NCBI GenBank assembly: GCA_009760855.2
Contig: WPIO01000028.1
Coordinates: 1,612,001-1,676,000 of the forward strand
Reading direction: 5' to 3'
Origin: Cristatella mucedo
Taxonomy: Eukaryota > Bryozoa > Phylactolaemata > Cristatellidae
DNA length: 64,000 bases
The translations under genes were made by a program, and so were the position numbers. The notes under the pieces were generated by a model. That model did no database searches and was not told where the DNA came from. It worked only from the letters and a program-made list of their open reading frames with translations. Below, piece after piece: positions 1 through 12,790 of this stretch. How positions within the stretch are numbered: position 1 is the stretch's first letter; each line of letters starts with the position of its first letter.

Positions 1-1284
<1,284 letters not shown>

Positions 1285-1429
1285 AAGTTTTTCCGTCGAA
1301 GTCTCACCGAGGCCGGCACGTACACGTGCAAGCGAGGACAGGAAGACTGCCCGGTGAACCCGAGAACGCGAAACGAGTGCCGCCTTTGCCGCTACAGGAA
1401 GTGCCTGCAGGTGGGCATGTCTCGGGAAG
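1285..1429 (+). CDS. Nuclear receptor exon: second zinc finger of DNA-binding domain
   Basis: Acceptor ...cttgcag before 1285 and donor gtgagc after 1429. Phase 0 in, phase 1 out. The four zinc cysteines are spaced C-x6-C-x9-C-x2-C, followed by the usual RYRKCLQVGMSRE helix. A second AG three bases later (CAGAAG) allows in-frame use of either acceptor, adding or dropping one Lys before FFRRS. Confidence 0.92.
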
Positions 1430-4400
1430 GTGAGCTGGATGCTAGTGGCGGTCTTGGACACATAAAAATGGGAAACAATATACAGCGGTGCCTCGGCTTA
1501 CGAGTTTAATTCGTTTCGTGCCGGAGCTCGCAACTCAAATTACTCGTGTGTCAAATCAATTTTCCCCCGTTGAAATGAATTGAAATATCTTTAATCTTTT
1601 CCGGACCCCCTCCAAAACGCTGCTGTTTTTTGTCGCATGTTTTAAATTAAAAACGTACTTGCAAATAACGAATTGTTATAAAAACAATATATAATAGAAT
1701 GCCTTGCAATAAATGGGTTTTATTAATCCTAATTTACAGAAGTAACTTGGAGATCAAGTGGCTTGACGATGCTAGTAGAATTAGAGGATGGCGGCTGAAG
1801 CGAATATCTGAATCTTATCCGCCAATGATCGCTCTTTTCGCCGGGCTTTCCTCACTTTCAGTTTATTGGCTGGGCCTCTACGCGGACGTGCTGATTGTTA
1901 TCAGTGATTTAATGAACTCTCAAACGATGGTATTGCCTAAATGCAGTACAGTACGTACTTAGCTGTTCCTGTCGTAGTCGGATATAACACCGGAGTCTGA
2001 AGGTCTTGTGCGTCCAAGCACCACCACGGCTCGCTCGAGTGTGTCTGGGAGCGAACCGTCAGGCCTGCGCATGGCGTCACACCCGATTCGCAGGGCAGCG
2101 TCTCGCATCGGAACGTCGCTCGCTGCCCTGCCCTTATTGGACTGAGTAACCACACGCAGTGAGACGTTCGCTGCGGCAGCTAGCAAAGGAGTATCTGAAG
2201 CTGGCTCGTAACCCGAATTTTAGCTCGAAACTCAAAGCAAAAGATCGGCCGAAAGATCATATGTCGAAACACTCGCATGTCGCGACTCTCGTAAGCCGAG
2301 GACTGCTGTAATTCTTTTGTACAGATAGATCGTGCTGGCATCCTCGACAAATAAAGTGGCCGCGTGCGCTTTCTTTCCTCACAGCGATCAAAGTCGGTAG
2401 ACCCCCGGTTGTCGGAAAGAAGGACTCTCGCCACCATCCGTACTCAGATACAGCGTCGAACCGCGGCTCGCTGCTTGACGAGCTAAGCCACCTGCAAGCG
2501 GAAGCAGTATCGGAGCAGTGAGTATAGTGCGCCGGACATTTTCCGTTGCAGTAGCCAGTCATGAATTGCCTCGACTTTATTGCAAGCTTTTAGAATGCTT
2601 GCCAACTCCCGGTACCTGGATTCTAAAACGAACTAGCTAGTGTGGCTGCGTGCGAGTGTAAGGGATGTTTATTGCTAGTGGATAACAGGATCGGGTGAGC
2701 GGTCTCGTTTGCTGTGCTTGTCGAACATATTGCACTTAACTTCGGCTGGCTCAGTTCCGAAAGCCTTTTAAATTTCATGTTTGCACTAATATGCTCGCTT
2801 TTCACGCAGGTACACCCACTCGTATCAGCATCAGCCACCGATGCCTGCGGCACAAACGCAAGGAACCGGCGATCTAACTGCAGCGTCCGAGACAAACATC
2901 AACTTCAACTACCTCCTGCACTACTTCCACAGCTCATCTTCCAATCAGCAGCAGCAGCAATTGTCGCAGCAGCAGCAGCAATCTGATCTAGGTGCCGACC
3001 TTGAGTCGGTGCTGGCCGAGCTGAGCGAGAGCTGCCAGTACGACGGACTATTCCCAGCTGAGCTCGACACCGAGAACCGGAAGCCGTCCGCCTCTGCCTT
3101 GGGGCATTCGCCGCACGACCCGCAGACGCTGTCGCTCAGCCTCAACCGATCGCTGCTCTCCGACGTGTGGCTGCAGTATCTGCTGGGAGACGACGAACGG
3201 CTGCCGGAAACCTGGGACGACAGGAGACCCGAAGGGTTTGAGTCGCGTGCGCCGCTGCATCGAGCGGACGGCGGGGGCGTCTCGGCGGCTCTAGATCACA
3301 GGCCTGCTGCCGGCCTGCTGCTGGCAGAGGGAGCTGGACAGGCAGGACAGGCGACGGCGTTTGAGCCACTCACGTTCCACGAAGATGCCGAGTGGATTGA
3401 CGACCTCGGGTGAGCAATGCAGCGAAGGCTGCGTGCGGCCCTCCATTCGCTTACCTTACGCAGTTGGCTTAACTGCTCAACCTTGTGAGTTAAGAAGGGT
3501 CCTACGGGCTGCAGCCATCATTAAGCTGACCCAGACCGAAAGTACTTTCCCCGACCTCGTAGGATAGTTGGACCCAGCGAAGAAATTCAGTGTCAAGCTC
3601 CTTCTTGATAGTTTCTTGCTAGTGAGCATGTTTCTGTCCCCAAAAAGCTCTCTGATCATAGCCGTGCGAGATTTCTGTGCCTCTTCTTATATTGTATTCC
3701 CTGGAGCTTCCTGAAAACAGCTCACGACGCTTAGCTATCGTCTTGCTACTTCTGCTGCTACTGCATCAAGGTATCGAAAGAGGGTGACTCTTTTTACGTC
3801 ACAGTTCTTTGGTAAATTTCAGCTGAAGAGTAAGGATTCAGCAGCCACTCGCAAAAGAGCTATACAAACCGAAGTAAATGGTCGACGTTTCACAGCGACT
3901 TTGCTGCGACGCATAGCAATTGATAGTACATTTGACCAGCCTTATTGAATAGCCAAACCCAAGGATAGTGGTAGCAAAAAGTCATTAGAGTGAGATCCTG
4001 TAGTTTGTTGCAGCAGGAGTGATGTTTCAACCCTGACTTTGCAGTGCTCAGACTTATTGCCTGCATGTGACCAAAGCCCAACTTTTCCGAAGTGCTTAGC
4101 AGAAAGTAGAGCACCTGTATGATTGTTCCGACCGATAGCCATAACAGACCTCACAGAACTTCGTAGCAGACGAAGTGGATGCAACATAAACAGAACCATC
4201 CACGGTCGAACTTGGCATTTTCTTTTACCGTGTCGCGTTATGCTATCTGGTGACACGGCACTCTGCTGCAGCATTTGACCATACCAAAAATTAGCTGCAT
4301 TTAACAGCAGCTCAATTCCAACCATTACTTTTGGTATTTTACAAAAAGGCATCGGTCTTAATTTCCAAGTAAACCTCTCTTATTCATCCACCTCCAGCGC

Positions 4401-7400
4401 TGCAAATTTGAATCAAGTGATAAGAATCTACTTTTGTTGCAGAACTATTGCCCTAACGAGCGGCAGCATTGAAGACGGGCGCGAAGAGGGTCAAGGGAAC
4501 GACGTCAATGAGACAGCAGACAATTTCTACACATCTAGAGATGAGCAGCAGACGAAAGGGAAACAGAACGAGACGCCGCACATCTCGCGGAAGCAGGATC
4601 GGCGACTCGACTTTAAAGCTCAGATAGATCGATCGCTTGCAACGCAGATTGACCACTGTGCCTTTCTGAGTGCACTGAAGCAGACTTGGAGGCGAGCGCT
4701 ACGAGCCCTGAGACCGCTAGATGAACAGAACCACCAGGTGAGGCTGTGCCTTTTGCTAAACGAATGAAACACGTGGCTATTTATAATTGCACGGACACAA
4801 GTAAACGGTCTGAGCCTACACCCCTTCGTTTGCTAGACAACTGGTTTGTTTGCATCTATTGCCAAACTTATTGTTCGTTGGTCTAATTGTGCCTGGCACT
4901 TAAAGACCATTGTCATTTAAATCGTCGTAATCTGCTGCTACAACTGATAAACCAAATGCTTGCCTTGCCGACATTCGATCATGGATATAGGAAAATTTCT
5001 TGAAACTAAACGACAATAAAACTAAAGTGCTCATAGGACACCCTAAGAGTGTGGCTGGACTAGAAGGCTTTGCTCTTCTAATAGGTGATGCTGTTGTGCG
5101 ACAATCACCACGTGCTTGGACTTCAGGATTCGTCTTTGACAACTGCCCAAACTTTGAAAGCTTCTTTAAGAAGACTGCTTTCACAGCTAGCCATCACGTC
5201 CGATCTCTTTCTAAGATTAGGAACTGTCTTCCACGATGGCTTGCAAAAAGTTTAAGTAGCTTATTAGTTCTGTCTCGGCTAGATTATTTTAATTCACTTA
5301 TGGCTGGGCTACCGAAAAAGCCACTAGGCCACTGCAGCTAGCTATGAATATGGCTGAAAGGCTAGTTTGCAAATCTCAGAGGTGCGACGATGTGTCTTCT
5401 TTGCTAAAAGAGAAAGGCTGCTTGCGGTTGATCAATGGATACAGAGCAAAGTTCTTATGCTGCCTCACAAGGCCCGCCACGGCTTATCTTCTTCATACCT
5501 AGCTAAACAGCTTCACCAGTTTCAGCCTCCTCGTGTCCTCAGGTCATCTATCGAGAATAAATTAGCTGTTCAATTCCTCCACTTAAAGATCGTTGGCGAC
5601 AGAAGCTTTTGCTCTGCAGGTCCTAGACTTCAGAACTCATTTCCACTATTCTTACGCAACGCCAACTACTCTCCTGCTGCCGACTATGGCACACCTTTTC
5701 CGGTGGTCCTGAACTGCTACTTCCATGTTACTCACGACGTCAACTATTTTCCTAACTCTGCTATGCTTCCCACTTTCTCATTTTTGGGTGAGATGAAGTC
5801 TTTTGGCTACCGAATGCGTACCGAAAGTCTCATTGGCTGTGAGTGCGCTATAAAAAAGCTCTCCTGTGTAACACCTACATAGTATTTGTGGTTTTGTGGA
5901 GTTACAGCCGGAGATACGCTTACATGTATTGGTCGAAGGCGACGCCCTCTGAAGTGCAGCTTGCTTCCAGGTTTTGCCAGCTGAATGTCGTTTGGTTTGC
6001 CAGGCCCTACCTAGTTCAGATTATTTGGGCATCGGTCACATTCGGCGAATTAGCGAATTCTTACCGAGTTTGCCAACCAGGCGGTGCTCTTTGTTCCGAG
6101 CGTTTGAGCAGCGTCCATGCTGCAATCTATGAACCGATGGAAATTAGATGACCTGCACACTGAGCACTCGATGGCCTGCGTATGAGGCCATGCTGCATTC
6201 GTATTTGTAGGGCGAAGCTCACACTCGTCCCACACAAGAGTTTCACCGAGAACTAATGCATGGCTAAAGATGGCTGTATCTCACATCAGTACAGACGATG
6301 TTGCTAGAGACATCGTTGCGAATAACGACATTTTCTCTAACTTGAATTTGTCGCTTATTTCTTGCGTTTAGGCCTTTAGCTAAACCACAGCGCTGGCTTA
6401 CTTAAGCCATCTGCTGTACCGCTGATTTAACAACGTTGTTTACATTCGGCAGAAAAGCCTAAACTGCAATCACCTCGGTTGCAGTGGGCGATAGAAGATT
6501 GCCCGCTGCAGGACTGGAACATACAACTTGGGTTTTGAAGTATGGTTGCCTTACCCATGGGCTGCACTAGCACACGCAGGCTAGACACGGACCAGCTCCC
6601 TGCCTAGGGTACCGGCTGGATCACTTCGCAGGCTAATTCTTGCTACAAGAAGTCACTATTCACTAGGGTAAGCCAACGGCACGTTTTTTCTCGAACAAGG
6701 TCTATCTTACTATCAGCCATAATTATGTCCAGACAGCAGGCATATAAATGAATCTCAGACGACTTTAATTATTAGACCAACAGTATAATATGTAAGTCTG
6801 AAAAAAATGTTACGTATTGCAACGTATACATGCATCCCGGTTATTTCCTTCTAGTGCATGCAGGTGAAACATTACCAGTTTCTGTGCTATTATCTGTAGA
6901 CTGCCATCCGGTGAAGTTTTTGTAGGTTTATATATGAGCTCTACTATATAATGTTACAATGGTGTAAATATGGAATTATATATTATGAATTGTAATATAT
7001 AATACATATTATAAATATAAATACAATATAAATATATTATAGGTTATGAAATATATGGAATTCGAGGAAACTTTTCAAACTCAGAAATTAGTTTTTCAAA
7101 CCCGTGTTCGCAATTTCTATATATGAAGTACAGGCTGGCGTTGCTGACAAACTGTTTTGGATTTCATTCTGGTATCTCTAAGAACTAAAGCTCGATATTT
7201 TTGCTCAAAATCATTGGTGGTGATGCCACAAACATGCTACAGTGATTCAAAGTATTGGGTTTACCATTACCTGTTGTACAACTAAACCTCGAGCTTTGAC
7301 GCATGTACTAACTTCTTGAGTTGATTATGTTTTTAGGCGAAGCATTCGTCAGCTGCAGATAAAGGAGCCTCGCATAGCTCAGGTGCAGATGCCGGCAATC

Positions 7401-10400
7401 ACTCGGTGAAAGTCAAGTCTCCGCCGACCGATGCATGGCGGCTGCTTAACGAACTCGCCATTCGCAGCACAGCGGCTTGGCTGCTCTACTTCCAGTCACT
7501 AGCAGGCAAGGCAACAGCGGCACATCAACACTCGACAAGCTCGATTGAACGTGTTCTTCTTTACTATAATTTTCTTCAAGCCCTGGGTGCACGTCTAGTT
7601 AGGTTGGTCTTTTCTAGTCAGGGTTAGCGATTGGCGAATAAGAGTTTCCGCTCGGCATGCATGTGATTGGAGTCGTACACCTTTGTAAAAGTTGCAAATT
7701 CCTGCTCAATATAAGATTCAAACATAGGAAAGCTCACACAGTCACGCGCACACACAGGCACATTCATATATGTAGATGTAGCTGCATTTAATATAATTAT
7801 AAGCGGGACTTGTATTAAAATACAATTCTGGCGTGGTGAGTTGGCGCTTTGCTGCAAGACTTATATCTTTCGACCTGTATAATTGTGTCTGAGAGAAAAG
7901 TAACTAGTATGCAGGACTGCAACGAGGATAGACTCAGGGGCAAGCATTATTCTTTGTACGAGCCTAAGGGATTGGCCAGTGTACAACCGCTAACGAGATC
8001 GAATCGAAGGTTCGTGCCACGAACCACGAACTTGGTGAAGGTTTTCTTCGCTGCACTGGCCTCGATCTCGCACTGATGTCGACAGGTGCATTATCCCAAA
8101 AACAGCGGCACAGTAAGGCCAAAGATGGCCTTATTGATTTTAAAATGTCGCCCGTGCCTCTTCCCTTTTGTCATTCTTATCGCCTAGCTAATGATTGGTA
8201 GGAAGAGAGCTGCTCTAGATGCGAGTTCGCCCCCTCTCTACCGTGCAGACTGCCGGTGTTCGCTGATTGAATTTCTTGCTCTGTCACGTTCGCGCGAACT
8301 TTGAAAATTTTAGGCACGAGCAAGCTGTCGCAGGACGACAAGCGAGCCCTGATCTGCAGCGCCGCGTTCGGCAACACGGTGCTGGCGAGCGTCGGCCTTC
8401 AAATGCACGGCCACAGCGGCCTACACTGGTTCATCGGCGAGTGCAAGAGGGCGACGCAGAGCTCGGGCCTGAGCAGCTGGCAGGCGTTCCACCGCCGCCT
8501 GGAGAGGTGCGCCGAGGCAGTGCAGGCAGCGCGGCCCGACGAGAGCGAGTGCGCCGTCCTCTGCGCACTCATGCTCATGAGCTCAGGTAGGACGGCCGCC
8601 GAGGCACTCAGCGCCTCAGCGCTTGAGCGACGAGGCGGCATCTGCCCGGGTGCTGCTGCTTCCTTCTGCGTCGTCGCGTATCGGCCTCGAGCTAGCATAA
8701 GCTCAAGCCGGTCACCATCGAAGAAGGCTTTCTAACGTGATAAATTTCCTTTTCCCCCCATAAGATTATTGTTTCGCTGTTTATTCCAAGGCTGCTCTTG
8801 CCATGGAACGCAAGTTGACTTACACGTACTTGCGCCCGAGACGTGCCCCAGCAGGACATTCGTGTATCGAGTGCAGATAGATGCACCACAGCTTCTTCTA
8901 TACTTCTAGGTGCCACGGTTAGGGACAAGGTCTTCGTTGAGAGGGAAAGGATGGCGTTGACGGACTTACTCCGAGCTCATATTAAAGGTAAGCTCGAATT
9001 GCGAAACGGTGCTCGCAGAGAACGGCAGTAAGATAGACTGAAACACTAAGTGCAGGTCAGGTGCTGGCTGATACACTTTTTCTGCTTGCTGAAGTTGATT
9101 GGCAGCATAGACAGTATATTGCCGAGCTAAGGGGGCTTCAGCCTTCAGCTTTCAAAATAATCCACAGGACATTTCACTGTGCCATCCATGAAATACCTCG
9201 ATAGGTCGATCGGAGCGCTTTGACTCAATTGGATCCTCACGTGGATTCAAAGCGCTCCGAAAGAGATGAGGTAGCTCTAGTAAATAACGTCGTGCCATGA
9301 TTTCAGCATGCTTTTTTGCTAAAAGAGCAAGGATAGCTGCCGGTTAATCAACGGATGCAGAGCAAAGTTCTTATGCTGACCCACAAGGGCCGCCACGGCT
9401 TGGCTCCTCCAAACCAAGCTGCACCACTTTCAGCCTCTTCGTGCCCTCAGGTCCTGTATGAACAATAAATTGGCTGTTCCATTCCTCTGCTTAAAGATCG
9501 TTAGCGACAGAAGCTTTAGTCCTGCAGATCCTAGACTGTGGAACGGGTTTCCACAATTCTTACGAAACGACATCTACTCTCCTGCTGCCGACTGTGGCTC
9601 ATCCTTGCCAGCGGTCCTGAGCTGCTACTTCCAAGCTACTCACTACCTCAATGGCTCTCCTGACTCTGCTATGCTTCTCACTTTCTCTTTCTAAGTTCTG
9701 TACAAATGGCTGATGCGTTTGTCGCAGAGTGTCGCAGGTGTACTACAAAGGGGCCAGATGGCAAGTTTTTAAATATAGTTAGGTCCCTAGCCAACGTATA
9801 GACTCAGTAGATGTTAGCTAAAGGCTAGTTTATCGAGCCGTCAGCTTTGGTCAGTCTCTTGCAGGGCTCGCTCACATTATGGCATTTGCAATGGTCGTGT
9901 CAAGTGCTGAGATCGCTAGCTGTGCATACGATACTTACCAACAGTTAGCGTGGGAATGCTCTCTACGGTAGCATTTCAGAATAATCAGTGCCTCTTCTCC
10001 AACGAACTGCAATGGAGTGGCCAGAGAGCAATTGCTGAAAGGCTAACTTGGCTTTGTAAAAGACAATATCCGAGAGCAACTGATGACCTAGGACAACCTT
10101 GACATTGCAGTGGCCGAATGTTCACCAGTACATATGCACTGTCTCTATTAGCACTTTCTTCTAGCTTCATACCTTTGCAATGCCTGCGAGTACCCTTATG
10201 TAGTCTTATCAAAACAGCATGGCAGTTCGGCTCAAGCTTCTCTGTTCCCGTAGTGGTTTCCGTAAAGCTGTGAAATTTTCTGTATGTTTTCCACCGTGTA
10301 AATTGTTGCAACACTCACCGATCACATAATGTCGAAGGTATAACCTTTTCGAAGGAGGCGTTTTACCGTGCAGGCTTCGGGTGCGACTGATGCCATTTTC

Positions 10401-10759
10401 CGGCAGGTGACCGACCCAGCGAGGCTTGTTTTGCAGACACCGTCAACGATGGCAAGAACGCCGAAGCTTCAAGATCCAGCAGATTGGCAAAGCTGCTCCA
10501 GCTGCTGCCCATGCTCCAGCATCTCACGCTCTGGCACCGACACCTGATGCGTGGCAAGCGACCTCGGGAGGGTAGCGAGGAGAGCACCCAGCTGCAGCCT
10601 GTGCTGACGGCTGCCAACCGCACTAAGCCTCCGGCTGCCGCTCACGCTGCTCAAGCCGAGGAGCATGCGGCCGCTCGACTCGCGAAAGCCGTGCCTCCTC
10701 TTCCTAACATTGGGATCCAGTCGTCCCAGAAGCCTTCTCCAGCGGTCGCTCGACAGTAG
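1285..10759 (+). CDS. Nuclear hormone receptor (3' eight exons, 5' end missing)
   Basis: Ligand-type transcription factor acting in the nucleus. Exons 1285-1429, 2385-2517, 2810-3409, 4443-4737, 7337-7586, 8314-8586, 8910-8987 and 10407-10759 join with matching phases at every junction and give 708 residues plus stop. The first exon carries the second DNA-binding zinc finger (FFRRS... CRLCRYRKC...GMSRE). The second begins with a typical C-terminal extension (AIKVGRPP). The third has a Gln-rich hinge. Exons 5-8 carry ligand-binding-domain signatures: LSQDDKRAL (helix 3-4/5), ECAVLCALMLMSSG (helix 8), and RLAKLLQLLPMLQHL (helix 10/11). The helix 10/11 segment and the lack of an obvious activation helix at the C terminus recall the E75/E78/Rev-erb group (NR1D/E), but the second finger has C-x6-C spacing. 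Subfamily is therefore uncertain; membership of the receptor superfamily is not. The exon for the first zinc finger was not found in 1-1284. Confidence 0.92.
2385..2517 (+). CDS. Nuclear receptor exon: C-terminal extension and hinge start
   Basis: Strong acceptor (ctttctttcctcacag) and donor gtgagt. Phase 1 in, 2 out, which exactly bridges the zinc-finger exon and the 2810 exon. The joined sequence reads GMSREAIKVGRPP, the expected extension after the second finger. Confidence 0.85.
2810..3409 (+). CDS. Nuclear receptor exon: Gln-rich hinge
   Basis: The 600-nt exon opens with YTHSYQHQPPMPAAQ, then two CAG-repeat Gln runs near 2948-2985, then an acidic, Leu-rich stretch ending WIDDLG. Acceptor ttttcacgcag, donor gtgagc; phase 2 in and out. 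Confidence 0.85.
4443..4737 (+). CDS. Nuclear receptor exon: charged hinge
   Basis: Acceptor cttttgttgcag, donor gtgagg; phase 2 in, 0 out. Polar, charged sequence (many E, D, Q, R) ending in a basic amphipathic stretch (SALKQTWRRALRALRP). No domain recognised; assigned by phase and position. Confidence 0.8.
4915..5940 (+). mobile_element. Family B retrotransposon copy, decayed
   Basis: Fragments KLNDNKTKVLIGHPKSVAGL, ASHHVRSLSKIRNCLPRWLA and the 3' region shared with the 13-kb copy; frames change near 5340. In a nuclear-receptor intron. Confidence 0.85.
6461..6605 (-). mobile_element. tRNA-derived SINE, decayed
   Basis: Contains the paired gcagtgggcgat...attgcccgctgcagg block and a decayed tRNA-like head of the SINE family. 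Confidence 0.65.
7337..7586 (+). CDS. Nuclear receptor exon: start of ligand-binding domain
   Basis: Acceptor tgtttttag, donor gtgcac at a GGT codon; phase 0 in, 1 out. Contains amphipathic helices (DAWRLLNELAIR; AAWLLYFQSLAG; RVLLYYNFLQAL) ahead of the helix 3-4 signature in the next exon. The intron before it (4738-7336) holds a family B retroelement and a SINE. Confidence 0.83.
8314..8586 (+). CDS. Nuclear receptor exon: ligand-binding domain helices 3-8
   Basis: Acceptor aaaattttag, donor gtagga; phase 1 in and out. Contains LSQDDKRALICSAAFGN, the canonical helix 3-4/5 signature, and ECAVLCALMLMSSG, helix 8. Confidence 0.92.
8910..8987 (+). CDS. Nuclear receptor exon: helix 9 region
   Basis: 78-nt exon, acceptor ctatacttctag, donor gtaagc, phase 1 in and out. 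Encodes VFVERERMALTDLLRAHIK, placed as helix 9 of the ligand-binding domain. Confidence 0.88.
9194..9273. repeat. Inverted repeat, 13-bp perfect inner arms
   Basis: CGGAGCGCTTTGA at 9211-9223 is perfectly inverted at 9247-9259, and TACCTC/GAGGTA at the outer ends also pair. In the last nuclear-receptor intron, beside a family B fragment; possibly a short MITE. Confidence 0.6.
9310..9700 (+). mobile_element. Family B retrotransposon 3' fragment
   Basis: Matches the C-terminal part (NNKLAVPFLCLKIVSDRSF) and following UTR of family B; in the last nuclear-receptor intron. Confidence 0.8.
10407..10759 (+). CDS. Nuclear receptor terminal exon: helix 10/11 and stop
   Basis: Acceptor ttccggcag, phase 1 in, stop TAG at 10757-10759. 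Holds RLAKLLQLLPMLQHLTLWHR (helix 10/11). The last 60 or so residues are Ala/Pro/Gln-rich with no hydrophobic-acidic activation helix. I see no clear AATAAA within 600 bp downstream. Confidence 0.9.
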
Positions 10760-11451
10760 CTTGGCAGCTGGTGCTGCTGCTCCAACCTTAAAAGACCTAC
10801 GCAGTCTTCGCCAGTCGCTTCGACGACTTTTGTATGAGATAAAAGCCGGTCGCACCTCTGTCACACCCGATCGCCAAGCTTGATGACTGCAGCCCCCAAG
10901 GCTGCTGGAGACAGTCACGGGAACAGAAGGGCGTGGCGATAGCACGTGACCATCGGATTCTTCGAAGGCTTTCGCGTGCTCCTTGCTGAAAAAGCCCTGC
11001 ACAAGAGTTACACGAAGATGGCTGTATATTACGAGACAACGACAACGGCGGCTGCTTGTAGGCTATGCTGCGATGTAACAGTCAAGTCTTTTGCAATCTA
11101 CTTTATAGTCTATTCTTGCTGGCAATCGCATCGGCAACTCCAAGTTGAAGAAGAAAGAGAGCATCCACACCGAGAGCAACAGACAGGCCGAGTGTGGAGC
11201 AAGCGATTCCGATAGCTACGTGACCAGGACTACCGCGAGTGGCTCCCTGTGGCAAGTAGCCGAAGCGTATCGCAGCCCAAGTGTGCCGGGCGTGACAGCC
11301 GACCCATGTGATGTGAAGAGACTAGCAAGGCAGAGGCTTCAGCCTAGAGAGCCCTTGCAAATCGGCGCGTCCCAGCGCCAGAGGCCTTGACGGGCCTGTT
11401 CGAAAGCTTTACGTCAGGCTTGACACAGGCCCACCAATAAGAAGGAGGAAG

Positions 11452-11620
11452 GTTAGCTGATTTAGCAGCCTCATTTGTATAGTGCCAGAAGAGCTTTCAA
11501 GGCTGTCACCACCGATTGCAGTGGGCCACTCAGGATCGCCCACTGCAAGACTCAAACCCACGACCTGGATCGTGAAGAGCAAGCACCGTACTCATGGGCT
11601 AAAACCTAGGAATAAGCCGA
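11452..11620 (-). mobile_element. tRNA-derived SINE
   Basis: Reads on the minus strand as a tRNA-like head (GCTCTTCACGATCC, then B-box GGGTTTGAGTC), a GCAGTGGGCGAT hairpin block, and the GCTAAATCAGCTAACC end. Confidence 0.78.
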
Positions 11621-12003
11621 CAGCAGCAGCTAATACATGCACGATAACTGCTTGCATTTTTTGAAACAGTGTTCAAGAGGTAGTTATAGATTTATTATTT
11701 GACTCATGTTTGAGCATGCCAAGAGCAATGCCCAAACATTGACTGCTACCAATGCAGGACAAACCTTTCATCGGCAAGATCCTGGAGCCTTTCCCCTTCA
11801 CCTAGGCGGGTTGTGATAACCTACTCGAAACATTGCCTGATCAATATATATTAAAATTGCTTGCAAGTTTTTGACAAGCGACCCAATTTCTCTGGTTCAA
11901 AATGTTAATCTGCTAAGTGTCGTGCTTGCCATTTTAACATTTGTGCTTAAATAGAGTACTTAAATAGGCACTGCAGTAACGAGTAGCACCATCAGAAATT
12001 AGG

Positions 12004-12009
12004 TGTGTG

Positions 12010-12069
<60 letters not shown>
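12004..12069. repeat. (GT)n microsatellite
   Basis: About 33 GT units with one GC interruption. Confidence 0.97.
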
Positions 12070-12073
<4 letters not shown>

Positions 12074-12116
12074 TGGTTAGGATTCATTACTGTTCGTAAA
12101 TGACCTTTTACACTAT

Positions 12117-12535
12117 GGGGTATTTCAGATTAGTAAGCTGGAGCAAGTGAATGGAGGGACCTAAAAGCGAGTGGCGAGACCTCAAACAAGATAAGCTGTT
12201 TGTAAAAGTAGTAGTAAAATGTAGCATGGTAGCAATCGCGACCGACACGGCTGGCTGAATAGTCACGAACCAATTACACGCGTATTGTTTCACTAGCAGG
12301 AACACATGCCAGTGAGTTATAGGTGTCTAGATAAGATGCACAAAGGCATGGACAAGGTTGCCTTCTTGGTATTCTCGTTTAAGGAGGGCCACATTTTGGC
12401 CATGGTGTGCAGCTGAAAGTAGGCAGACTTTACTGTGGAGCTGATGTGTTCGTCTAGTGAAGTAATTTGCTTCCTTCGAAGCAAACGTAAAGTGCCTAGT
12501 GAAAGTAAAGCTCCCAATGAAAGAGCTTACGTTCT
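12117..12535 (-). mobile_element. Family A retrotransposon fragments
   Basis: Two patches match family A on the minus strand: 12117-12250 (C-terminal block) and 12340-12500 (around STVKSAYFQLHTMAK). Shortly beyond the GT microsatellite. Confidence 0.65.
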
Positions 12536-12759
12536 CCGAGGGCGCTAAGCAAATGTATAGCTATTTTTATTATTTTAGAATAGGACAACCAGTACAAGAC
12601 GTGCAGGCAGGATGGTAGCCACGATCATTTTGGCAGTTATTCTTTATAAATGTCCTCGGATGCAGATGCTGAAGATGACAAACCAGCATTGGTCAAGAAT
12701 CAGACCATAGCTTAGCAAGTAGAAATACAGCGAAATCAAAGATCTAAAGCTTGTAACTA

Positions 12760-12761
<2 letters not shown>

Positions 12762-12790
<29 letters not shown>

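Noticed and set aside
1978-2148. Alternative exon bridging the zinc finger and hinge of the receptor
   Set aside because: Phase could be made to fit from a weak acceptor near 2018, but the 2385-2517 exon has far better splice sites and gives the expected GMSREAIKVGR extension.
1430-2809. Second DNA-binding domain (as in flatworm two-domain receptors)
   Set aside because: No CEGCKG-type finger found; the zinc-finger exon runs straight into a C-terminal extension and hinge.
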